Shown here: positions 51,959 to 60,384 of the stretch, in pieces
How the letters are laid out: each line of letters starts with the position of its first letter
Position numbering within the stretch: position 1 is the stretch's first letter
DNA from: Solirubrobacter soli DSM 22325
GTDB taxonomy: Bacteria; Actinomycetota; Thermoleophilia; Solirubrobacterales; Solirubrobacteraceae
Assembly (NCBI RefSeq): GCF_000423665.1
Contig: NZ_AUIK01000008.1
Span: forward strand, 310,001 to 374,000
Reading direction: 5' to 3'
Length of the DNA stretch: 64,000 bases
Translations under genes and position numbers: made by a program
The notes under the pieces: generated by a model
What the model was told of the DNA's origin: nothing
Database searches by the model: none
The model's input: only the letters and a program-made list of their open reading frames with translations

Positions 51959-53377
51959 CGAGCCAGGAGCAAGTGGCTCGCTCTGGCGGTGCTCGCCGTC
52001 GCGCAGTTCATGGTCGTCCTCGACGTCACGATCGTGAACGTCGCCCTGCCCGCGATCCAGACCGATCTCGGGTTCTCCGCCGACAGCCTCCAGTGGGTCG
52101 TCAACGGCTACACCCTCGCCTTCGGCGGCCTGCTGCTGCTCGGCGGCCGCGCGAGCGACCTCCTCGGCCGCCGCAGGCTCTTCGTGATCGGCCTGGCGCT
52201 CTTCGGCGCCGCCTCGCTCGCCGGCGGCTTCGCCCCGAACTCAGAGACGCTGATCGCGGTCCGCGCGATCCAGGGCATCGGCGCCGCGCTGCTCTCCCCC
52301 GCCGCGCTGGCGCTGCTGCAGGTCGCCTTCCCCGCGGGCCGCGAGCGCAACATCGCGCTCGGCATCTGGGGCGCGCTCGCCGGCATCGGCGGCACGCTCG
52401 GCGTCGTCGCCGGCGGCATCCTCGTCGACGGGGCGGGCTGGGAATGGATCTTCTTCGTCAACGTCCCCGTCGCGATCGGCGGCATCATCGCCGCACCGCG
52501 CTTCCTGGCCGAGAGCCGCGGCAAGGCCGGCAGCTTCGACTTCACCGGCGCGATCCTGGCCACCGGCGGCCTGCTCGCGCTCGTCTACGGCGTCATCCGC
52601 ACCGACGCCTCCGGCTGGGGCTCCGCCGAGGTGCTCGGCCTGTTCGGCGCGGCGCTGATCCTGCTCGGCGCGTTCGTCTACGCCGAGTCGCGCGCCAGCG
52701 ACCCGCTGGTCCCGCTGCGGCTCTTCCGCATCCGCGGGCTCGGCGTCTCCACGATCGCGCTCGCTCTGAACGGCGGCGCCTTCCTCGGCATGTTCTTCAT
52801 GAGCGCCCTCTACCTCCAGCAGGTCCACGGCGACACCGCGCTCCAAGCCGGCCTGCACTTCGTCCCGATGGGGTTCGCCGCGATCGCGTCCGCGGTCGTC
52901 GGCGCCCAGCTCGTGACGCGACTGGGGACGCGCGCGGCGTACATCGGCGGCTCGGCGATCGGCGTGGTTGGGCTGCTGTTGCTCAGCCGCGCCGGCGTCG
53001 ACGCCTCCTTCACGGCCGACATCCTCCCCGGCCTGGTGATCTTCGGCCTCGGCCTGCCGCTGGTCGGCGTCGCCAACCAGATCGCCGCCGTCGCCGAGGT
53101 CCCGCACGAGGACGCGGGCGCCGCCTCGGGCATCGTCACCACCGCGTTCCAGGTGGGCGGGGCGATCGGGCTCGCGCTCGTCTCCACCGCCGCCACGACC
53201 CGCGTGGGTGACGCGCTCGCGTCCGGCGCGACCCAGCCGCAGGCGCTCGCCGACGGCTTCGAGCGCGGGATCATGGTCGCCGCCGGCATCGCCGTGCTCA
53301 ACCTGCTCGTCGGCGCGGTCCGCGCGCCGCGCATCAAGCCTGACGCGGCGATGGTCGCCGAGGCGACCGCCGGGTAG
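51932..53377 (+). CDS. MFS multidrug exporter, DHA2 (EmrB/QacA) family
   Basis: 481 aa with 14 predicted helices. DHA2 signatures: FMVVLDVTIVNVALPAIQTD (motif D1), ASDLLGRRRLFVIGLALFG (motif A), GALAGIGGTLGVVAGGILVD (motif C). Exports lipophilic drugs or metabolites by proton antiport. Regulated by the divergent MarR. Leaderless: TATGGT ends 8 bases before ATG 51932. The AraC gene follows 13 bases downstream. Confidence 0.93.
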   Translation: MTVQAMNDSRARSKWLALAVLAVAQFMVVLDVTIVNVALPAIQTDLGFSADSLQWVVNGYTLAFGGLLLLGGRASDLLGRRRLFVIGLALFGAASLAGGFAPNSETLIAVRAIQGIGAALLSPAALALLQVAFPAGRERNIALGIWGALAGIGGTLGVVAGGILVDGAGWEWIFFVNVPVAIGGIIAAPRFLAESRGKAGSFDFTGAILATGGLLALVYGVIRTDASGWGSAEVLGLFGAALILLGAFVYAESRASDPLVPLRLFRIRGLGVSTIALALNGGAFLGMFFMSALYLQQVHGDTALQAGLHFVPMGFAAIASAVVGAQLVTRLGTRAAYIGGSAIGVVGLLLLSRAGVDASFTADILPGLVIFGLGLPLVGVANQIAAVAEVPHEDAGAASGIVTTAFQVGGAIGLALVSTAATTRVGDALASGATQPQALADGFERGIMVAAGIAVLNLLVGAVRAPRIKPDAAMVAEATAG

Positions 53378-53390
53378 ATTCCGAAGGGCC

Positions 53391-54161
53391 GTGGGAGGGC
53401 CCGATCTAGACAGCCGCCGCGGCATCCTGCACCCGGATGCCGCGGCGCGGCACTTTCGCCTCACGCGCTACGCGCCGTCCGCCGACCTCGCCCACCTCGT
53501 CGACCGCCACTGGGTGGTGGCGTGGAGCCTCGAGGAGCCGTACACGCAGGAAGTGGTCTCGCACCCCAGCTTCCACATGGTCTTTGAACCGGACGCGGAC
53601 CTCATCTACGGCGTGGTGACCAAGCGCTTCCGGCGGCAGCTACGACGGTCGGGGATCGCGGTGGCGACGAAGTTCCGGCCCGGCGGCTTCCACCCGTTCC
53701 ACCCGGTGCCCGCCCACACGCTCACCGATCGGACGATCCCGGTCTCCGCGGTGTTCAGGCCGATCCGCGTCGAGGGCGACGAGCGCGAACGGCTCGCGGA
53801 GATGGAGGCCGCGATGCGCGACGCGGACCCGCCCGACGACCCGCGCGTGGCGGAGATCGCCGAGCTCTACGCGGCGATGCTGCGGGGCCCGATGAGCGTC
53901 GAGGAGCTCTGCTCGCATGCCGGGTACTCGAAGCGCACGCTGCAGCGGCTGTTCCGCGAGTACGTGGGCGTGACGCCGAAGTGGGTGCTGCAGCGGGTGC
54001 GTCTGCACGAGGCCGCCGAGCGGATGGAGGACGGCGAGCGCGACTGGCCGCGACTGGCCGTCGAGCTCGGCTACTTCGACCAGGCGCACTTCATCAAGGC
54101 GTTCAAGGCCGCGATCGGCCGCTCGCCCGCCGACTACGGGCTGAACACGAGCACGATGTAG
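53391..54161 (+). CDS. AraC-family regulator
   Basis: 256 aa from GTG 53391. An N-terminal sensor of about 150 residues begins with ILHPDAAARHFRLTRYAPSA and HLVDRHWVVAWSLEEPYTQ (DUF6597-like), and the C-terminal double helix-turn-helix has VEELCSHAGYSKRTLQRLFR and AVELGYFDQAHFIKAFKAAI. Ligand unknown. Ends in a 28-base overlap with the convergent ChaA gene. Confidence 0.88.
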   Translation: MGGPDLDSRRGILHPDAAARHFRLTRYAPSADLAHLVDRHWVVAWSLEEPYTQEVVSHPSFHMVFEPDADLIYGVVTKRFRRQLRRSGIAVATKFRPGGFHPFHPVPAHTLTDRTIPVSAVFRPIRVEGDERERLAEMEAAMRDADPPDDPRVAEIAELYAAMLRGPMSVEELCSHAGYSKRTLQRLFREYVGVTPKWVLQRVRLHEAAERMEDGERDWPRLAVELGYFDQAHFIKAFKAAIGRSPADYGLNTSTM

Positions 54162-55210
54162 ACGAAGAAGACCAGCAGGTGCACCGCGCCTTCGAGGACG
54201 GTGGTTCTCGGCCCGGAGAACGTCACGATGCTCAGCAGCAGCGTCAGGACGACGAGCACGATCCCCGTCGGGTCGAGGCCGAGGATCACCGTCTCGCCCG
54301 TGATCAGGCCGATCGTCAGCACCGCCGGCAGCGTCAGGCCGAGGGTGGAGAGACACGCCCCGAGGCACAAGTTGACCGTGCGCTGCAGCTGATTGCGCGA
54401 GGCGGCCTTGAGCGCGCTGATGCCCTCGGGGGTGAAGACGATCATCGCGATCAGCACGCCGGTCAGCGCGCCCGGGGCGCCGATCGCCTTGATCTCGGCG
54501 TCGACGACCTTGTCCAGCGACTTGGACAGCAGCACGATCGGCAGGGCGCCCGCGACCAGCAGCGCGACCCACTTGCCGATCTCGCGGGGCGTCGGGTCGG
54601 GGACGTCGTGCTCCTCGATCGGCCCGTGCACGAACAGGTCGCGGTGGCGCCCGGTCTGGATCAGGATGAAGATCACGTACAGCGCGATCGTCGCCCCCGC
54701 GAACAGGATCGCCTGGGTCGTGGAGAGCGTCTGCGCGTCGGTCGAGGTCGTGACGCTCGGCAGGATCAGCGCGATCGTGACCAGCGGGATGATCACGCTC
54801 AGGTACGCGCTCGCGCCCTCCAGCGAGTAGTCCTGCGTGTGGTGCTTGAGCCCGCCGATCACGAGCGAGAGCCCGATCACGCCGTTGAGCACGATCATCA
54901 TCACCGCGAACATCGTGTCCCGGCCGATCGTCGGCGCCCCGCCGCCGAGCATCACGGTGCTGATCAGCATCACCTCGATGGCGACGATGCTGAACGTCAG
55001 GATCAGCGTCCCGTACGGCTCGCCGAGCATCTCCGCGAGGTGGTCGGCGGCGACGATCACGCCGAACGCGCACCACAGGATCACGCCCAGCAGGACGATC
55101 GCGAGGAACGTCGTCAGCGGGATGTTGTCCAGGTTGGACTTCGAGAGGATCGAGTCGCCGGCGAAGAAGAAGACGACGACGGCAGTCCAGCCCGCGATGA
55201 GGTGCTTCAT
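54134..55210 (-). CDS. chaA: Ca2+/H+ (cation/proton) antiporter, ChaA-like
   Basis: 358 aa with about eleven helices in two inverted repeats. CaCA signatures: GEPYGTLILTFSIVAIEVML (first alpha-repeat with Glu) and VLIAMIVFTPEGISALKAAS (second with E-G), plus NLCLGACLSTLGLTLPAVL. Exchanges Ca2+ (or Na+/K+) for H+ across the membrane. Coupled by ATGA overlap to the HAD gene upstream. Confidence 0.9.
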   Translation of the reverse strand: MKHLIAGWTAVVVFFFAGDSILSKSNLDNIPLTTFLAIVLLGVILWCAFGVIVAADHLAEMLGEPYGTLILTFSIVAIEVMLISTVMLGGGAPTIGRDTMFAVMMIVLNGVIGLSLVIGGLKHHTQDYSLEGASAYLSVIIPLVTIALILPSVTTSTDAQTLSTTQAILFAGATIALYVIFILIQTGRHRDLFVHGPIEEHDVPDPTPREIGKWVALLVAGALPIVLLSKSLDKVVDAEIKAIGAPGALTGVLIAMIVFTPEGISALKAASRNQLQRTVNLCLGACLSTLGLTLPAVLTIGLITGETVILGLDPTGIVLVVLTLLLSIVTFSGPRTTVLEGAVHLLVFFVYIVLVFSP

Positions 55211-55851
55211 CGCGCCGCCAGCTCGACGAAGTCATAGGCGACGACGTCGGCCTCGAACGGCGGGCCGGCGTCCTCGCCGAAGCGCTCCACGAATGCGGTG
55301 TGCATGCCGACCGCGGCCGCTGCGCTCAGGTCGTCGCGGTGCGCGGCGACCATGCAGGCCTCGTCCGTCTCGAGCCCGAGCGCCCACACGCTCTCGCGGT
55401 AGACCCGCGGGTCGGGCTTGTACGCGCGGGCGATCTCGGCGCCCAGGATCGCGTCCCAGGGCAGCTTCGCGAACTTCGCGAGGTTGACGGACTGGGCGAT
55501 GTGGCCGTTCGAGCAGGGCGCGATGATGTGGGTCTCCTTGAGCTTGGTGAGGCCGTCGACGACGTCCGGCCACGGGTCGAGACGGTGCCAGCCCTTGACG
55601 AGCTCGTCGCGATCTTCCTCCCCGAGCGCGACTCCTGCCTCGCGGAGGACCTTGTCGAGCCCGATCCGGTGCAGCACGTCGAGGTTCACCCACGGCCGCT
55701 GACCGCTGCGCACGGTCTCCAGCTGCGGCTGATACTCGGCGCGCCAGGCGTCGGCCAGCCGCGGCGGCACGCCGAAGCGCTCGAGCTCGCGCATGATCGA
55801 CGTGCGCCAGTCGACGCACGTCCCGAACACGTCGAACAGCAAGGCACGCAT
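55207..55851 (-). CDS. HAD-superfamily hydrolase, haloacid-dehalogenase type II-like
   Basis: 214 aa from ATG 55851. Motif I RALLFDVFGTCVDWRTS, motif II IIAPCSNGHIAQSVNLAK, motif III lysine in ARAYKPDPRVYRESVWALG and motif IV VAAHRDDLSAAAAVGMHT. Fits (S)-2-haloacid dehalogenases; the substrate is not proven. It sits 22 bases from the divergent glucosidase and is coupled to the antiporter. Confidence 0.88.
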   Translation of the reverse strand: MRALLFDVFGTCVDWRTSIMRELERFGVPPRLADAWRAEYQPQLETVRSGQRPWVNLDVLHRIGLDKVLREAGVALGEEDRDELVKGWHRLDPWPDVVDGLTKLKETHIIAPCSNGHIAQSVNLAKFAKLPWDAILGAEIARAYKPDPRVYRESVWALGLETDEACMVAAHRDDLSAAAAVGMHTAFVERFGEDAGPPFEADVVAYDFVELAAR

Positions 55852-55873
55852 CCCGCATCCATACTGACGATTC

Positions 55874-58387
55874 ATGCAGGAACTGACGTTGGAGCAGAAG
55901 GTCCGCCTGCTCACGGGCGCGGACTTCTGGTCACTGCACGACGAGCCGGCGATCGGTCTGCGTTCAATCGTCGTGTCGGATGGGCCGGCGGGTGTGCGGG
56001 GCCGGGTATGGGACGAACGGGAGCCGTCGGCGAACGTGCCGTCGCCGACGGCGCTGGCCGCGACGTGGGACGCGGCGCGCGTCGAACGGATGGGACGGTT
56101 GCTGGCGTTCGAGGCCCGCCGCAAGGGCGTCGACGTGCTGTTGGCGCCGACGGTGAACCTCCACCGGTCGCCGCTGGGCGGGCGCGTGTTCGAGTGCTTC
56201 TCGGAGGACCCGTACCTGACGGGGGCGATCGGCGCCGCCTACGTGCGCGGGCTGCAGGAGGAGGGCGTCGGGGCGACGGTCAAGCACTTCGTCGCCAACG
56301 ACTCCGAGACCGAGCGGTTCACCTTGGACGCGCGGGTGAGCGAGCGAGCGCTGCGGGAGCTCTACCTGCTGCCGTTCGAGCTGATCGCGGCGGAGACCCC
56401 GTGGGCGGTGATGGCTGCCTACAACCGCGTCAACGGCGTGACGATGACCGAGTCCCCGTTGCTGCAGTCGGTGCTGCACGACGAGTGGGGCTGGGACGGG
56501 CTGGTCATGTCGGATTGGATGGCCACGCGCGGGACCGCCGGCGCCGGCAACGCGGCGATGGATCTGGCGATGCCGGGCCCGAGCGCCGTGTGGGGCGACG
56601 CGCTGGTCGCCGCCGTGCGGGCGGGCGAGGTGAGCGAGGCCGCGGTCGACGCGAAGATGCAGCGGCTGCTGCGGCTGGCGCAGCGAGTCGGCGCCCTGGG
56701 CGCGGGCGACGAGGACGGCGGCGCGGGCCGCGCGGCCGGCGCGGCCGGCGCGGGCGCGGCCGGCGTGGGCGCGGCCGGCGCGGGCGCGGCCGGCGCGGGC
56801 GCGAGCGGCGCGGGCGCGAGCGGCGCGGGCGCGAGCGGCGCGGGCGCGGCCGGCGCGGGCGCGAGCGGCGCCGCCGGCCCGGGCGCGCCCGGCGCCACCG
56901 TCGCGGCCGGCGCCGCCGCCCCGCGCGACGCGACGCCGTGGTCCGACGAGGACGTCGCGGCCGAGCTGCGCTCCACCGCCGCCGCGAGCTTCGTGCTCGC
57001 GCGCAACCACGGGTCGCTGCTGCCGCTCGAGGCCGGCTCGCTGCGCACGGTCGCGGTGATCGGGCCGAACGCGGCGATGGCGCGCACGCTCGGCGGCGGC
57101 AGCGCGACCGTCTTCCCGCGCTACACGGTCTCGCCGGTCGAGGGCATCCGCGCCGCGGTGCGCGGCGAGATCACCCACGCGCCCGGGGTGCGCACGACGA
57201 CGCGGCTGCCGATCGCCGACATCACCAGTGCCGACGTGCGCTACCTCGACGCCGACGGCACCGTCATCCTCGCGGAGAACCGCGAGATCGGCGAGCTGAC
57301 CTGGCTCGGGACGCTCGACCCGCGGGTCGAGGCGATCGAGCTGCGCACCACGCTGCGCGCGGAGCGCGCGGGCGAGCACCTCGTCGGCCCGTCCGGCGCT
57401 GGGCACTACCAGCTGAGCCTGCGCGGGGAGCTCGTCTTCGACGGCGAGCTCAGCCTGCCCGAGGGCGCTGACGTCGCCGAAGCGCTGTTCGCCCCACCGC
57501 AGCACGGCGTGCCGGTGACGCTGGCGGCGGGCGAGACGCTGGACGTCGTCCTGCGCAGGATCGGGGTGGCGCCGCTGACCACGCTCGCGCTCGCGTTCCA
57601 GCCGCCGTTCGACGACGAGGACGCCGAACTCGAACGCGCCGTCGCGCTGGCACGCGACGCCGACGTCGCGATCGTCGTGGTCGGCACGACCGCCGAGGTC
57701 GAGTCCGAGGGCTTCGACCGCACGTCGCTCGCGCTGCCCGGCCGCCAGGACGAGCTCGTGCGCCGGGTCAACGCCGCCCAGCCGCGCACGATCGTGGTCG
57801 TCAACGCGGGCGCGCCCGTGCTGATGCCATGGCTCGACGAGGTTCCCGGCGTGCTGCTCTGCTGGTTCCCGGGGCAGGAGGCGGGGAACGCGCTGGCGGA
57901 CGTCATCTTCGGCGCCGCCGAGCCCGGCGGGCGCCTGCCGACCACGTGGCCCGCGTCAGACGACGGCCTGCCGTCGGTCACGCCGGTCGCCGGCGTCGTC
58001 GAGTACACGGAGGAGCTGGCGATCGGCTATCGCGGACCGGTGACGCCGCTGTTGCCCTTCGGCCACGGCCTCGGCTACACGACGTGGGAGTACCTGGCGA
58101 TGGACGGGGCGACGGTGCGGCTGTGCAACACGGGCACCCGCCGCGGCCGCGAGGTCATCCAGGTCTATGCCTCGCGCCCGGACAGCTCCGTCGAGCGGCC
58201 GCCGCGCTGGCTCGTCGGATTCGAGGTGATCGAGGCCGACGCCGGCGAGGAGATCGTCCTCGACATCCCGCTCTCCCCGCGCGCCTTCCAACACTGGGAC
58301 GGCGGCTGGCAGACCGAGCCGGGCGAGTTCGTGTTGGAAGCGGGCCGCTCCGTCGCCGACCTGCGGGTCTCCAGCACGTGGAGCTGA
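55874..58387 (+). CDS. Cytoplasmic GH3 beta-glucosidase with repeat linker
   Basis: 837 aa, no signal peptide. The GH3 catalytic domain (residues about 1-285) has SDGPAGVRG, KHFVANDSETERF and the nucleophile Asp in GLVMSDWMATRG. After an Ala/Gly/Ser repeat linker (about 285-350) comes the GH3 C-domain with a PA14-like insert (about 440-560), then TSLALPGRQDELVRRVN, GAPVLMPWLDEVPGVLLCWF, and the FN3-like tail. Hydrolyses beta-glucosides or xylosides. A LysR gene overlaps its end by 10 bases and may regulate it. Confidence 0.92.
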   Translation: MQELTLEQKVRLLTGADFWSLHDEPAIGLRSIVVSDGPAGVRGRVWDEREPSANVPSPTALAATWDAARVERMGRLLAFEARRKGVDVLLAPTVNLHRSPLGGRVFECFSEDPYLTGAIGAAYVRGLQEEGVGATVKHFVANDSETERFTLDARVSERALRELYLLPFELIAAETPWAVMAAYNRVNGVTMTESPLLQSVLHDEWGWDGLVMSDWMATRGTAGAGNAAMDLAMPGPSAVWGDALVAAVRAGEVSEAAVDAKMQRLLRLAQRVGALGAGDEDGGAGRAAGAAGAGAAGVGAAGAGAAGAGASGAGASGAGASGAGAAGAGASGAAGPGAPGATVAAGAAAPRDATPWSDEDVAAELRSTAAASFVLARNHGSLLPLEAGSLRTVAVIGPNAAMARTLGGGSATVFPRYTVSPVEGIRAAVRGEITHAPGVRTTTRLPIADITSADVRYLDADGTVILAENREIGELTWLGTLDPRVEAIELRTTLRAERAGEHLVGPSGAGHYQLSLRGELVFDGELSLPEGADVAEALFAPPQHGVPVTLAAGETLDVVLRRIGVAPLTTLALAFQPPFDDEDAELERAVALARDADVAIVVVGTTAEVESEGFDRTSLALPGRQDELVRRVNAAQPRTIVVVNAGAPVLMPWLDEVPGVLLCWFPGQEAGNALADVIFGAAEPGGRLPTTWPASDDGLPSVTPVAGVVEYTEELAIGYRGPVTPLLPFGHGLGYTTWEYLAMDGATVRLCNTGTRRGREVIQVYASRPDSSVERPPRWLVGFEVIEADAGEEIVLDIPLSPRAFQHWDGGWQTEPGEFVLEAGRSVADLRVSSTWS
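56739..56880. repeat. In-frame 15-bp tandem repeat in GH3 gene
   Basis: About nine units of 15 bp (GCGGGCGCGGCCGGC and one-base variants) coding AAGAG/ASGAG. It lies exactly between the catalytic domain and the C-domain; near-identical units point to slippage. Confidence 0.85.
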
Positions 58388-59238
58388 GGCAGCTCGAATA
58401 CTTCGCCGCGGTCGCGCGCCACAAGCACTTCACGCGTGCGGCCGAGGCGCTCTACGTCACCCAACCCGCACTCTCGCAGCAGATCCGCCGGCTCGAGGCC
58501 GAGCTCGGGCTGACGCTGCTGCGGCGCACGTCGAAGGGCGTCGAGCTGACCGCCGCGGGCGAGGACCTCCTGCGGCACGCGGAGGTGGTGCTGGCCGAGG
58601 TCGCGCGGGCGCGCGCCGACATGGACCGCCACACCGGGGTCACCCGCGGCGTCGTCCGGGTCGCGGCGACCGCGGCCGACGCGCCGCGGCTGCCCGAGGC
58701 GCTCGCCGACTTCCACGGCGCCCACCCGGGCATCCAGATCGGCCTCAGGCAAGGCTCCGCCGCGGAGATCGTCGCGCTGGTCGCGGCCGGGACGGTCGAC
58801 GTCGCCGTGCTCGCGCTCTGCGACGAGCCCGCGGGCGTCACGATCACGCCGTTGGCCGACGAGCCGCTGCGGGTCGCGGTGGCGCTCGACGACGAGCTGG
58901 CGGGGAAGACCGTCACGCTGGACGCGCTGAGAGGCCGCGCGTTCATCCTGGCCGAGCCCGGGACCGCGCTGCGCGAGGTCGTGATGGCCGCGGCGCAGAA
59001 CGCCGGGTTCAGCCCGCTCCCGCTGTTCGAGGTCGGCGACCCGCTGACCGTCCGCTACCTCGTCAAGGCCGGCCTCGGCGTGAGCCTCGTGCCGGCGAGC
59101 TGGCTGGAGCGGCCCGGACCGGTGGTCGGCGCGGCGGACCTCGACGATCCCCCGCGCCACCGGCTGTCACTGCTCACGCCGGCCGCGGGGACCTCACCGG
59201 CCGGCCGGCTGCTCCACGAGCGCCTGCTCGAGCTCTGA
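58378..59238 (+). CDS. LysR-family regulator
   Basis: 286 aa from GTG 58378. Helix-turn-helix LRQLEYFAAVARHKHFTRAA and YVTQPALSQQIRRLEAELGL, then a substrate-binding domain with VAVALDDELAGKTV. Overlaps the GH3 end by 10 bases and so is co-transcribed, an unusual layout for LysR genes that are normally divergent. Its 3' end overlaps the convergent thioredoxin by 45 bases. Confidence 0.9.
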   Translation: MELRQLEYFAAVARHKHFTRAAEALYVTQPALSQQIRRLEAELGLTLLRRTSKGVELTAAGEDLLRHAEVVLAEVARARADMDRHTGVTRGVVRVAATAADAPRLPEALADFHGAHPGIQIGLRQGSAAEIVALVAAGTVDVAVLALCDEPAGVTITPLADEPLRVAVALDDELAGKTVTLDALRGRAFILAEPGTALREVVMAAAQNAGFSPLPLFEVGDPLTVRYLVKAGLGVSLVPASWLERPGPVVGAADLDDPPRHRLSLLTPAAGTSPAGRLLHERLLEL

Positions 59239-59532
59239 CTCGAGGCGCTTGCGCGGGCGCGAGCCCACCAGCTGCTGGATCGGCGCGCCGTTGTGGAAGA
59301 GGATGAACGTCGGCATCCCCATGACGCCCCACTGCGACGCGAGCTCCTGCTCGTTGTCGACGTCGACGCTGACGATCTTGATGTCGTCGCGGTCGGCGGC
59401 CATCTGGTCGAGGATCGGGTTCATCGCGCGGCACGGCGGGCACCACGCGGCGGTGAAGTCCACGAGGACGGGCTTGGAGGACTCGAGGACCTCCGCGGTG
59501 AAGTTGCTCTGGGTGACGGCATGCAAAGACAT
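59194..59532 (-). CDS. Thioredoxin-like protein with WCPPC active site
   Basis: 112 aa from ATG 59532. Active site FTAAWCPPCRAMNPILDQMA (Pro-Pro instead of the usual Gly-Pro), cis-Pro in GVMGMPTFILFHNGAP. Otherwise a standard thioredoxin length and fold. WCPPC shifts redox properties in characterised family members. An in-frame start at 59568 would add 12 residues without family support. Confidence 0.88.
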   Translation of the reverse strand: MSLHAVTQSNFTAEVLESSKPVLVDFTAAWCPPCRAMNPILDQMAADRDDIKIVSVDVDNEQELASQWGVMGMPTFILFHNGAPIQQLVGSRPRKRLESELEQALVEQPAGR

Positions 59533-59607
59533 GCCGTTCACTGTGCAACGACCAGCGACGCGATCCAAGTCGCGTCGCTTATGACGCCGATTAGGGCGAT
59601 CCTTGCC

Positions 59608-59656
59608 AGCGGACTTCGTCCGCTGCTTCGGTCGCTCGCAGATCGCTTCGCGGATC
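59608..59656 (-). terminator. Tandem hairpins after dtxR-type gene
   Basis: On the minus strand, downstream of the DtxR stop, AGATCCGC-GAA-GCGATCT (59639-59656, one bulge) is followed by AGCGGAC-GAA-GTCCGCT (59608-59624, perfect 7-bp stem). Both have GAA loops and no long T-run. Confidence 0.6.
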
Positions 59657-59658
59657 TC

Positions 59659-60366
59659 TTAACGGCCGTAGCGCTCTTTGCCGAGCACGAGCTGCTCGGG
59701 GAGCGCGATACGCGGCGGCGGTGACGGGTCGGCGAGCACGGACACGGTCTCGGCCACGCTGCGGGTGAGCGTCGCGGACTCGCCGTTGAAGTCGACGGTG
59801 ATGTGCTCGTCGTCGACGTCTGAGACCACGCCCTCGCGGCCGGGCTCGAGGCCCTCGCGCTTGAACAGGTGCAGCAGATCCTCGGCCTCGTTCTCGAACC
59901 GCAGGACGATGACCTTGGCGCCTTCCTCGGTGTCGCCGAGCGGGACGCCCTCGATGCGGGTGCCGGGCTGGATCGGATGACCGTGCGGGCACGTCTTGGC
60001 GTCCCCGATGGCCTCCAGCATGCGCGCCTCGAGGTTCGGCGACATCGCGTGCTCGAGCCGCTCGGCCTCCTCGTGGACGTCGTCCCACGGGATCTTCAGC
60101 ACGTCGGTGAGGAAGCGCTCGATCAGCCGGTGCCGGCGCACGACGGTCTCCGCGTGCTCGAGCCCGTCCGCGGTGAACGAGATCGACTTGTCGGCGGCGC
60201 GGGTGATGTAGCCGTCGCGTTCCAGGCGACCCACCATCTCGTGCACCGTCGGCGCGGAGAGCTGCATGGCCTTCGCGATGTTGGCCCCCGTCATCGGCAG
60301 CCCCGCTTCCTGCAACCAGAAGATGGTCTGCAGGTATTCCTCTTCGGCAACCGTCGCGTCCGCCAT
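59659..60366 (-). CDS. DtxR/MntR-family metal-dependent regulator with FeoA domain
   Basis: 235 aa. DNA-binding domain (residues 1-70; EEEYLQTIFWLQEAGLPMTG, MQLSAPTVHEMVGRLERDGY), dimerisation and metal region (about 70-145; RRHRLIERFLTDVLKIPWDD, HEEAERLEHAMS, CPHGHPIQPG) and an SH3/FeoA-like domain (about 155-235; GAKVIVLRFENEAEDLLHLF). Represses iron or manganese uptake genes when metal-loaded; the metal is not decided. Leaderless promoter TACGAT at 60373-60378. Confidence 0.93.
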   Translation of the reverse strand: MADATVAEEEYLQTIFWLQEAGLPMTGANIAKAMQLSAPTVHEMVGRLERDGYITRAADKSISFTADGLEHAETVVRRHRLIERFLTDVLKIPWDDVHEEAERLEHAMSPNLEARMLEAIGDAKTCPHGHPIQPGTRIEGVPLGDTEEGAKVIVLRFENEAEDLLHLFKREGLEPGREGVVSDVDDEHITVDFNGESATLTRSVAETVSVLADPSPPPRIALPEQLVLGKERYGR

Positions 60367-60372
60367 ACGTTG

Positions 60373-60378
60373 ATCGTA
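60373..60378 (-). promoter_or_regulatory. -10 element TACGAT (minus strand) of leaderless dtxR promoter
   Basis: On the minus strand TACGAT ends six bases before ATG 60366. Confidence 0.5.
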
Positions 60379-60384
60379 TCTGGC

